From: Marinifilaceae bacterium
GTDB lineage: Bacteria > Bacteroidota > Bacteroidia > Bacteroidales > Marinifilaceae
DNA length: 64,000 nt
Direction of reading: 5' to 3'
Assembly (NCBI GenBank): GCA_016936255.1
Contig: JAFGYE010000107.1
Coordinates: 106,745-170,744, forward strand
The notes under the pieces are model-generated. The model had not been told where the DNA came from. It did not search any database and saw nothing but the letters and a program-made list of their open reading frames with translations. The position numbers and the translations under genes are program-made. Position 1 is the first letter of the stretch. Every line of letters starts with the position of its first letter. Positions 54,273 through 61,519 of this stretch are shown one piece after another.

Positions 54273-55667
54273 TTAGTCGTTGTAGTTTTTTCTGTTGATT
54301 TTTTGAACCTGACTTTCAACACTTCCGTTAGCAAACCGGGTTTCAATAATATCTTTGGGCGATAGCTCATCAATATTCTTTATAATTTTTCCTTCTTTCA
54401 AACTTAAGGTATATCCTTTTTTCAGAATATGATCAGGATTAAGATATTTTACCGATTGCCCAAATAATGAAATATTGTGTTTCTGTTCCTCAATCTGTCT
54501 CTTAATCTTAGTTCTTAATTTTATTTGTAACTGACTGATACGGTTTTTTTGATTTTCTATTCTTCGTTTGGCTGAATACTGAAATTGTGAATTCAGTCTT
54601 TGCTGATAGTGAAATTGATTGCCCAGCAAATGCGTGCCTGCAGTTTGCAGTCTCTGTTTGGCTGTGCTCAGCTGATTCGATTTCCGTTCCAGTATTTGAC
54701 TCACCATGGGCGAGAATTTGTTGGTTAAGTGCACAAGTTTTTCCGACGAGGATAAAAGAATTTCATTCACCTCTTCTAAAAATTGTTCCCGTAAACTATT
54801 CTGATATTCTCTGCATTCGTCGAAACAATCGATTAAGAATTCGGCTGCGGCGGTTGGTGTTTTTACTTTGGTATGAGCCACCAAATCAACAATCGTTTCA
54901 TCTCTTTCGTGTCCGATACCTGAAATTACCGGCAAGGGAAATTGAGCAATGTTAAAAGCCAGCCAATAGCTGTCAAAACAATTCAAATCTGCCTGCGAGC
55001 CGCCACCGCGAATAATCACGGCAACATCAAATACATCTTCGTACTCATTTATTTTATCGAGAGCCGCAATTATCGATTCTTCGGCATTATTTCCCTGCAT
55101 AACAGCCGGAAACAATTTGTAATGAAACTTGTAGCCAAATGAGTTGTTGTCGAGCTGATTTGTGAAGTCGTCGTAGCCTGCAGCCGTTGGCGATGAGATG
55201 ATGGCAATGCATTTTGGAATCTCAGGAAAAACCAGTTCCTTATTCATTTCCAACACACCTTCTTCATCCAGCCGCGCAATAATTTCTTTTCTTCGTCTGG
55301 CCATATCACCCAAAGTGTAGGTAGGGTCAATGTCTTTAATATTTAAAGAGAAGCCATAAATTTCCTGAAATTCAACACTTACATTTACCAATACTTTTAT
55401 TCCTGATGAAAAAGGCTGACCTGTTGTTGTTTCGAAGTAAGGTTTCAGCATTCGAAAGGTGTAGGACCAAATGGTAGCTTTTGCTTTCGCAATAATCTGA
55501 TCGCTGTTTTCATCTTTTTCAATCAACTCCAGGTAACAATGTCCGTTTTGATTGTATCGCAATTCACTAATTTCAGCCACAATCCAAACACCCGAAGTAA
55601 ATGTTTCGGAAAGGATATTTTTTATTTGCTGATTCAGTTGAAAAAGACTGATTCCTTTTTGGCTCAT
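54273..55667 (-). CDS. xseA: Exodeoxyribonuclease VII large subunit XseA
   Basis: 464 residues. The N-terminal OB-fold starts ISLFQLNQQIKNILSETFTS and includes VWIVAEISELRYNQNGHCYL. The catalytic domain shows CIAIISSPTAAGYDDFTNQL near residue 150, VIIRGGGSQADLNCFDSY near residue 215 and PVISGIGHERDETIVDLVAH near residue 245, followed by KVKTPTAAAEFL. A long coiled coil (~285-410) carries the small subunits. The enzyme degrades single-stranded DNA from both ends. It forms an operon with xseB. Confidence 0.94.
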   Translation of the reverse strand: MSQKGISLFQLNQQIKNILSETFTSGVWIVAEISELRYNQNGHCYLELIEKDENSDQIIAKAKATIWSYTFRMLKPYFETTTGQPFSSGIKVLVNVSVEFQEIYGFSLNIKDIDPTYTLGDMARRRKEIIARLDEEGVLEMNKELVFPEIPKCIAIISSPTAAGYDDFTNQLDNNSFGYKFHYKLFPAVMQGNNAEESIIAALDKINEYEDVFDVAVIIRGGGSQADLNCFDSYWLAFNIAQFPLPVISGIGHERDETIVDLVAHTKVKTPTAAAEFLIDCFDECREYQNSLREQFLEEVNEILLSSSEKLVHLTNKFSPMVSQILERKSNQLSTAKQRLQTAGTHLLGNQFHYQQRLNSQFQYSAKRRIENQKNRISQLQIKLRTKIKRQIEEQKHNISLFGQSVKYLNPDHILKKGYTLSLKEGKIIKNIDELSPKDIIETRFANGSVESQVQKINRKNYND

Positions 55668-55719
55668 CTACTTATAATTAATGAAGTTGTGTTTCGGAGA
55701 ATGGTAAATGCGCTGGTTT

Positions 55720-56520
55720 TTATCGCATTTGCGATTGAAGATAAGAATCCGGATCGTCAACAAATTTCTCCGGATCGATTAAATGGTCTTTTTGTTTCTC
55801 CATTTCCTCTAATTTTTTCTGTTGAATACTATCCAATTCATCCTGATTGCCGGCAATGCCGTTTTTGTATTTTATATTGAAAAGAAGCTCCCCTTTTTCA
55901 GAATAAAAATCCCATTTCCCGTCGCGCTTGTTGCTTTTGTAAGTGCCGCTAAATTCGATCACTCCATTTGAAAAGTACGATTGAGTTATACCGTCTAAAT
56001 TTCCAGAGATGTAATTTGCCTCCAAATATGTTTTCCCATTTTCAAAAAAACGTTTCCAGATTCCATGTCGTTTGCCATTTTTAAAAGCAAGAGTTTCGGC
56101 AGGGTTTCCGTTTTTAAAATAGTAAATACTTTCACCATTTTTAATGCCATGATCGAAAGTTTCACTTGCACGAATATTCGCGTCTTTATCGAAATATACC
56201 CAAACACTATCCTTTTTTGATTGAATGAAATTTCCTTTTGCAATTAATCCTGCAGATTCATTGTAAAGAATGGCTTTCGCTTTTTGTCCTTCATTGGTGA
56301 AAAATAATTCAGCTTTTAAATTGCCGTTGTTGTGATAACGTTTCATTTCACCAATCGGGTAATTATCTTTAAATGTTCCGGAATACTTCAGCTTGCCATT
56401 GGCGTGCGATTTTTCCCATATACCTTGCTTGTTCCCCAGCTCATCGGTTCTATTAATTTGCTGTGCAAAGTTTAGCAGAGGCAAAAGGATAAAGGCGAGT
56501 AATAGTGTTTTTTTTGTCAT
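55720..56520 (-). CDS. Exported MORN-like/YwqK-family repeat protein
   Basis: 266 residues from the ATG at 56520, which opens a signal peptide (MTKKTLLLAFILLPLLNFAQ); an upstream ATG at 56544 is less likely. The mature protein has six to seven repeats of about 22-24 residues of the form G-x-W-x-x-Y-x-x-N-G-x-L-x-x-x-x-x-Y, e.g. GIWEKSHANGKLKYSGTFKD and HGIWKRFFENGKTYLEANYI. This is the MORN-variant repeat also used by YwqK antitoxins, but the signal peptide makes an intracellular antitoxin role unlikely. It is divergent from the 228-residue gene at 56853; the gap (56521-56852) shows no recognisable promoter. Confidence 0.8.
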   Translation of the reverse strand: MTKKTLLLAFILLPLLNFAQQINRTDELGNKQGIWEKSHANGKLKYSGTFKDNYPIGEMKRYHNNGNLKAELFFTNEGQKAKAILYNESAGLIAKGNFIQSKKDSVWVYFDKDANIRASETFDHGIKNGESIYYFKNGNPAETLAFKNGKRHGIWKRFFENGKTYLEANYISGNLDGITQSYFSNGVIEFSGTYKSNKRDGKWDFYSEKGELLFNIKYKNGIAGNQDELDSIQQKKLEEMEKQKDHLIDPEKFVDDPDSYLQSQMR

Positions 56521-56852
56521 CTTATTTTTATTGGATCTATACAAAACTACTAAAAGATTGATTGATGCTAAAAAAAACAGATGGCTTTTCCCGTTAAAAT
56601 CAAGACCTTTTACTGAGCGACTCTAAAAACATGTTGTACATCATTTTTAATATTTTTACGATCGTGCTGATTTTTTGTATTTTATGAGTCGGAAATTATG
56701 GGATTTCGCGTAATTATGTAATGAATTGCAGAAAGCTGATTTCTTCGGTTTTCGATGTTGCTTTAATAAAAGATTCTGTAAGTGGTGAGATAGAATAGCA
56801 GCAAAGAAAGAGAGAAAGTTAAAATATATGCATAACTAATAAAAATGGTGGT

Positions 56853-57539
56853 ATGGAAACAATAGATTTTCCTTTTAGTTTTGATGAAATGCCGGTGGCG
56901 GCAAAATTCTTGTTGGATAGTTTTACCCGGGATATGGCAGATTTTAACAGAATGTATCCGATATTCGATGAGACCTTTAAAGCCCGTGTAAGTGCTCAAA
57001 TTCAGCGGGCAAAAGAATACGTATGTTGTGGTCCGGAGGGAGCACAAATTCAAAGTTTGCGCTTTGGAATTTATAAACGTATCGAATCTCTGAACAACAT
57101 GATACTTGAGGTTCAGGATAACTTCCCAATATCCCGAATCAAGGAATTTGATCAAATTGTCGAGATCATTGAAAAGAAGGATTTGAAAGCCATTCTGACT
57201 GTGATTCCAAAATTCATAGTGCAATTGGAAGCGAATATTCCACGCGAAAATGCTGAGGTAACCCAAACTATTATTGCGAAAATTTTAACACTTTTTCAGG
57301 TACTCAAATTAAATAAAATAGAACTCAATCGTTTGCTTAATTCGAGAGGTCTGCTTAAAGAAGAAGTATTTCGTTGTTTGAATCACTTGTGGGCAACCAT
57401 GCAGGATATCATGGAAATTGGACAGGATTTGTATAAAAAATCAGATCCAATGAAATGTGTGGAGTACGAATCGAACTATTTAAAAATGAAAGTGAAGAGT
57501 TTTTGGGTGCATACCAGTGAAGACCTAGTGGCATCGTAA
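56853..57539 (+). CDS. Soluble helical protein, function unknown
   Basis: 228 residues, no signal peptide or membrane segment. The sequence is mostly helical: FPFSFDEMPVAAKFLLDSFT at the start, IQSLRFGIYKRIESLNNMIL near residue 68, and LNKIELNRLLNSRGLLKEEV near residue 150, and it contains CC in YVCCGPEGAQ. I do not recognise a family. It ends with a good terminator and stands alone between the YwqK-type gene and the restriction-modification-like pair; it is therefore the last gene before the accessory region. Confidence 0.6.
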   Translation: METIDFPFSFDEMPVAAKFLLDSFTRDMADFNRMYPIFDETFKARVSAQIQRAKEYVCCGPEGAQIQSLRFGIYKRIESLNNMILEVQDNFPISRIKEFDQIVEIIEKKDLKAILTVIPKFIVQLEANIPRENAEVTQTIIAKILTLFQVLKLNKIELNRLLNSRGLLKEEVFRCLNHLWATMQDIMEIGQDLYKKSDPMKCVEYESNYLKMKVKSFWVHTSEDLVAS

Positions 57540-57579
57540 CTAATCACGGTTAATTAAACTCCAAACTAAAATACAAAGC

Positions 57580-57608
57580 CCGTTTTGATTATTCAAAACG
57601 GTTTTTTT
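57580..57608 (+). terminator. Terminator after the 228-residue gene
   Basis: CCGTTTTGA and TCAAAACGG form a perfect 9-base stem around TTAT, followed by seven T. Confidence 0.9.
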
Positions 57609-57707
57609 GCTTAAATACAAATTTGATTTAGCCTGTTTATTGCGGGTAGTGCATCAGTTCCTTTTACCACTGCGATTACAATTTGTCTTTATCATCAATC
57701 TAAAACA

Positions 57708-58463
57708 ATGAAATTAGAGCTTAAGAATTCCCGTGAATATTTTATTACTGCTAAAAGAGAATTTAAAGCAGTTGCAATCGACCGTACTACAATTGTTGCT
57801 TGTTTTGATTTTGCATGGCGCATGGTTTTTGGGGAAGGTCATCATCGAAAGCATCGCTCAGGAGGAAAGCAGGAAAGGAATAAGGGCGAATTGTTTGCGA
57901 ATACTTTTCAGGGTAAAATTGCGGAATTTGTTACCTACAGGGAGCTGTTGAAAAGAGGTTTTACAGGCATTAATAAGCCTGACACCGGTATTTACGGCAA
58001 AGGCATTTGGGACGATGCCGATTTGGAATACCGGGGCAAAAGAATCAATATTAAATCGGCGGCTTTTTTTTCCAATTTGTTACTGCTCGAAGCAAAAGAC
58101 TGGAATAGGAAAGGGGAGTACATTCCTAATTTGGAGAACGGCACCAACCAACGCTACGATTTCTTTTTACTGGTGAGGAGTAAGCCGGATATTAAAAAAC
58201 TGTTGAAACGTCATCCGTTTTTTTACACGAACGAATTTGATTCTGAGCAGTTGAAAGAGATAATATTGGGTGAGAAATGGACTTTCGATTTTGCGGGTGT
58301 TTGCACTCAGGAAACCATCAGGTACATTATTGGTGAAGGTTATTTGTTGCCTCAAAATTCTTTGTTGAACGGCAAAATAAAAATGGATGCAGCCAATTAC
58401 TACATCCAGTGCGGTGATTTAAAGGAATTCGATTTCCTGTCCGGTGAATTGAAAAAGCTCTAG
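57708..58463 (+). CDS. Candidate type II restriction endonuclease (PD-(D/E)xK-like), unrecognised family
   Basis: 251 residues. Residues ~70-120 look like a nuclease core: FQGKIAEFVTYRELLKRGF with Glu 73 and Glu 79, then DDADLEYRG with Asp 102-105, and KRINIKSAAFF with Lys 116 where the motif reads NIK in place of the usual D/E-x-K. A basic segment GHHRKHRSGGKQERNKGE (residues 44-61) could contact DNA. No methyltransferase motif is present. The gene is tail-to-tail with the C5 methyltransferase gene, overlapping it by four bases, which is the main support for a restriction role. I do not recognise a named restriction family. The stop codon lies in the shared CTAG. Confidence 0.65.
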   Translation: MKLELKNSREYFITAKREFKAVAIDRTTIVACFDFAWRMVFGEGHHRKHRSGGKQERNKGELFANTFQGKIAEFVTYRELLKRGFTGINKPDTGIYGKGIWDDADLEYRGKRINIKSAAFFSNLLLLEAKDWNRKGEYIPNLENGTNQRYDFFLLVRSKPDIKKLLKRHPFFYTNEFDSEQLKEIILGEKWTFDFAGVCTQETIRYIIGEGYLLPQNSLLNGKIKMDAANYYIQCGDLKEFDFLSGELKKL

Positions 58464-59440
58464 TTAGGGCTTATTTTGCAGTCTATTCCATTGATTGCTT
58501 TCAATATGTTTTCGGCAATTTTCTCGATTACCGGAACGCTCACCGAGTTACCGGCTTGTTTGTAGAGGTGTGAGTTGGCAATTTCGGGCAAAATGTAAGT
58601 TTCGGGAAAGCCCTGAAAGCTAAAACACTCTTTGGGCGTTAATTTTCTGATTCCGAACTTTGTTTTTATTAAAGGGACATTGTGTCCGCCAGTGCCCATA
58701 TTGGCCGTTAAAGTGGGGCAGACATCCGATTTGTTCTCCCTCACATACTGTCTTCGGAACTGATATACGGTATCGTCTCTTGTGATATCGTTTTGTAGCA
58801 TTTCAAACATGTACTTGTCTTCCCGGTAATAAAATTTCTCATCCACTTTATCCTTCAGGAATACACTTTTTACCTTTCGGGTTAATGTTTCTTTGTCCGG
58901 GAAATCAAAATATTTGTAGTTTTCAGGATACACATTTTTATCGAACCCAATGATAAAAATCCGTTCCCTGTTGTGCGGAATATTGCCGTAATCTTTTGTA
59001 TTTAGAACTTTGGAATGAAAAGAATAGTTTCTCTTTTCGATTTCGTTCTGAATTACTTTAAAGGTATTTCCTTTATCGTGCCCAACCAGATTTTTTACAT
59101 TTTCGAAGAACAAAACTTTGGGTCTTATTTCGTCCACAAAATCGAGCATTCTAAAAAAGTGATTTCCCCGGTTGTCGTCGAATCCTTTTCGGTATCCAGC
59201 CACCGAAAAAGGCTGACAAGGAAAACCACCCGCAAGCACATCTACCTTATTCAAGCTACTAATATCAATTTCCATGATATCGCCTTCAATCAGTTTGTGA
59301 GTGAAATTTTCACGATAGGTAACACAGGCGTTTTTGTCATATTCATTGGCCCAGGAAACAGCAAAACCTGAGTTTTTAAATCCCAGACAAATTCCGCCAA
59401 CACCCGCATATAAACTCCCAACCGTAAATTTGTTCTTCAT
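58460..59440 (-). CDS. DNA (cytosine-5) methyltransferase
   Basis: 326 residues, close to the standard length. C5 motifs in order: SAM-binding GSLYAGVGGICLGF at the start, the catalytic PC in GGFPCQPFSVAG (Cys 75), FFENVKNLVGH (motif VI), PHNRERIFIIGF (motif VIII), a variable target region of ~90 residues, and KQAGNSVSVPVIEKIAENIL-like motif X (QAGNSVSVPV). It methylates cytosine in a specific DNA site, protecting it from the partner nuclease; the target cannot be read from sequence. No controller gene of the C-protein type is seen. Confidence 0.92.
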   Translation of the reverse strand: MKNKFTVGSLYAGVGGICLGFKNSGFAVSWANEYDKNACVTYRENFTHKLIEGDIMEIDISSLNKVDVLAGGFPCQPFSVAGYRKGFDDNRGNHFFRMLDFVDEIRPKVLFFENVKNLVGHDKGNTFKVIQNEIEKRNYSFHSKVLNTKDYGNIPHNRERIFIIGFDKNVYPENYKYFDFPDKETLTRKVKSVFLKDKVDEKFYYREDKYMFEMLQNDITRDDTVYQFRRQYVRENKSDVCPTLTANMGTGGHNVPLIKTKFGIRKLTPKECFSFQGFPETYILPEIANSHLYKQAGNSVSVPVIEKIAENILKAINGIDCKISPN

Positions 59441-59809
59441 AATTCTGATAATTGTAGTTTGCGAAAATAGGGGTTTTTATTGAAAAATGAGAACAGAAAC
59501 AGGATAAAGGAGAGTGGAAAATAAGAATGAGTAACCGGCCTGCAGGTGAAAGTAAGAACCAGTCACAATTTTAACAAATAAAAAATGGCGGTCAATTAAT
59601 TGACCGCCATTTGTTTTTATCTGAAGTTGAATTACTTCACTTCTTCGAAACTAACGGGTACTGATTATTAGGGTTTTACAGTTTTTCCGTACAAATTTGG
59701 TACAAATGAGCACTTTTTTGTTAGTCTGAAAACTAAAGTGTATTTAAGACTCGCGCTGTAAATAAGGCTGTCTGTTTTTGAACTCCTACTGTTCGTACAC
59801 AAGTTCTAC
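59441..59809. other. Non-coding gap between methyltransferase and AlbA_2 gene
   Basis: The gap holds the palindromic terminator at 59583-59612 and no complete gene. On the reverse strand a 10-codon tail reading SVPVSFEEVK then TAA (59632-59664) ends 20 bases before that terminator and has a stop codon just upstream. It may be the leftover 3' end of a lost gene. Confidence 0.45.
59583..59612. terminator. Perfect 30-bp palindrome, bidirectional terminator
   Basis: AAATGGCGGTCAATT and AATTGACCGCCATTT are exact complements, with A/T runs on both sides. It can terminate transcription in either direction. Confidence 0.8.
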
Positions 59810-61219
59810 TTACTCCTTTTTATCTTTCAATTTATAAAAAGTGCTTCTAGCTTGACCTTGCTTTTCAATGTAGCCTTTGTTTACCAATTCAGCTAAAACT
59901 TCATGTACTTTTGTCTTCTTTAGATTTAGCAAGTCAACCGCAACCTTTCTGGTAACTGATTTATTCTCTAATAAGTACAAGAGTATTTGTTTTTCAGATT
60001 CTTCTAATTGTCCGTAATCGTCCGTAATCGTCCGTAATTGTCCGTAGTCGTCCGTAGTTGATATGTTTTTCGACGGCTTATCGGTCGGAATCGGTCGTAT
60101 AATCTCCACATCAAAAAAGTCGTTTTCTTCTTCAATTTTTGGAGTTTGCAGACCATGCTTTTCACAATCGTTTATGATACGATTAATTCCGCTTCCCCAT
60201 TGCTCAATCAGGTTTAGCTCTTTGAATACATTTGCTACAACTCGATTACGGGCTTCGCTACGTCCATTAAATACATCTTCAATAGTGATACTATGAGGTA
60301 AGCTACCGGGAGATACAATATTTACAATATCATCATAGATACCTACTTTAATATCTCTGCCACGATTTATGTAATCACGATGAATAATGGCATTAATCAA
60401 AGCTTCTCGTATTGCTGAAACAGGTATTTCATAGGTGTCTGTTCTATGAAGTCCTTTTATCTCACCTTTTAGGTTTATGTGATTAAGCACAAAGCTTTGG
60501 GTGTTTTCCAGTATTGAAAATATATCTCCATCGTATTCCTTTTTATCCGTAAAAACAGACATGGTAGTACCTTTGAATCTGGCACATTTTATTGTGCAAT
60601 GCCAAAACTTACCAAGGATAATCATTAGGGCATTTGTTGGATATATCTTATCGTTTTCTTTTTTGATAAGTTTGAGATTTTTTAATTTCTCTTCATTAAG
60701 TGGTTTGCCTTGTTCTTCAAACTTTTTAAATAGGGGAGAAATATCTAAATCTTTGAATTCTTCATCATAACAAATTTCTTCATCGAAACTGATATGCCGT
60801 TTTTGACGCTCTAGTTCTGCTATGGTCTCGAGATCGGCAATTCTATTGGTTGCACCAAGTCGAATATATGTTCCGTCTACTTTGCCTTGGCTTTTTAAGA
60901 AGTAGGGCTTTAGATTACCACGAACTACTTCGATAACCAAAACTAACTTCCCATCGCTATTTACATTATATATCTCAGGCATAATTCCAGGCGAGCAATT
61001 ATCGGCAATGATGGATGCAATTTTATCTTGCATTTCAAATATCAGAGTATCATCAATACCAACAACTTCACGTTTGTCGTTTACACCAACAATAAGCTTG
61101 CCGCCACCTGTGTTGGAGAATGCAATAACTGTTTTGGCAATGCTCTCATTTTTTGGCAAAGCCTCCTTAAACTCTAAAATCTTGCTTTCGCCCTTTGCGA
61201 TCAATTCTGGTATTTTCAT
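59810..61219 (-). CDS. AlbA_2 (Schlafen-like) / HATPase_c_4 ATP-binding regulator with wHTH
   Basis: 469 residues. Residues ~1-120 are an AlbA_2 (PF04326-type) domain with ESKILEFKEALPKNESIAKT and FSNTGGGKLIVGVNDK. Residues ~235-375 carry the GHKL-like ATP-binding region with IREALINAIIHRDYINRG and IVNIVSPGSLPHSI, then EQWGSGINRIINDCEKHGL. After a tandem-repeat segment (residues ~387-404) comes a winged helix (EESEKQILLYLLENKSVTRK to the end). Such proteins are nucleic-acid-binding regulators or helicase relatives, common in mobile and defence regions; the role is not established. The reading frame runs through five copies of a 10-bp repeat that could shift it. It lies beside a relic of a sister gene. 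Confidence 0.85.
   Translation of the reverse strand: MKIPELIAKGESKILEFKEALPKNESIAKTVIAFSNTGGGKLIVGVNDKREVVGIDDTLIFEMQDKIASIIADNCSPGIMPEIYNVNSDGKLVLVIEVVRGNLKPYFLKSQGKVDGTYIRLGATNRIADLETIAELERQKRHISFDEEICYDEEFKDLDISPLFKKFEEQGKPLNEEKLKNLKLIKKENDKIYPTNALMIILGKFWHCTIKCARFKGTTMSVFTDKKEYDGDIFSILENTQSFVLNHINLKGEIKGLHRTDTYEIPVSAIREALINAIIHRDYINRGRDIKVGIYDDIVNIVSPGSLPHSITIEDVFNGRSEARNRVVANVFKELNLIEQWGSGINRIINDCEKHGLQTPKIEEENDFFDVEIIRPIPTDKPSKNISTTDDYGQLRTITDDYGQLEESEKQILLYLLENKSVTRKVAVDLLNLKKTKVHEVLAELVNKGYIEKQGQARSTFYKLKDKKE
60011..60060 (-). repeat. Five tandem 10-bp units inside the AlbA_2 coding frame (possible slippage tract)
   Basis: Plus-strand units TCCGTAATCG, TCCGTAATCG, TCCGTAATTG, TCCGTAGTCG and TCCGTAGTTG occupy 60011-60060. 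Three units equal 30 bases, so the unit reads the same decapeptide in every frame (TDDYGQLRTI on the coding strand). A gain or loss of one unit shifts the frame. After a shift the coding strand meets AATTAG or ...ATCTGA within five codons of the array and loses the C-terminal winged helix (about 65 residues). Confidence 0.9.
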
Positions 61220-61267
61220 TTTACTTTTTCCTTAACGCCCAAAGCAACCTATGCACTACTATTTATT

Positions 61268-61384
61268 CTAAAAAGCAGAGACCGTTTCCCAAACCTACTT
61301 AGGTAGTTCACTTTTGGCAACCTTTACCTCAGAATCTTCCCATTCGAGCTTACTCCGTTTTTGTATAAGTTTTTCATTAGTCAT
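61268..61384 (-). pseudogene. Decayed N-terminus of a second AlbA_2-type gene
   Basis: From ATG at 61384 the reverse strand reads 29 codons including KLEWEDSEVKVAKSELPK, then TAG, then VWETVSAF, then a second TAG (61270-61268). LEW..SEVKVAKSELPK-x-VWETVSAF matches the start of AlbA_2 domains, where a leu-glu-phe-lys-type segment precedes a PxxxWETVSAFAN-like helix. The sequence stops there and runs into the 5' flank of the live AlbA_2 gene. So it is probably the fossil start of a sister gene inactivated by a nonsense change and a deletion. Confidence 0.6.
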
Positions 61385-61404
61385 TCTATTTTATCTTGAA
61401 TACA

Positions 61405-61436
61405 AATTTAGAATTATAATATTATACTTCTAAATT
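61405..61436. promoter_or_regulatory. 32-bp dyad with a reverse -7 element, upstream of the AlbA_2 relic
   Basis: AATTTAGAA / TTCTAAATT arms continue inward as TATAAT / ATTATA with one mismatched pair. On the reverse strand TAAATTTG (TAnnTTTG) overlaps its left edge and points toward the relic ATG at 61384. It may have been the relic gene's promoter and operator. Confidence 0.4.
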
Positions 61437-61519
61437 AAATCAAATAATAAGAAGAGTGTCTATATATTCGAACTGAAGGATGGACTTCAATAGATACTAA
61501 TATTAAAGTAACGAATCCT

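Noticed and set aside
55720..56520. Antitoxin of a toxin-antitoxin pair (YwqK family)
   Set aside because: It carries a signal peptide and has no toxin-like neighbour.
61225..61255. Integron attC-like string near TAACGCCCAAAG
   Set aside because: No matching inverted partner of the GTTRRRY type was found within 60-140 bases, and no integrase gene is present.
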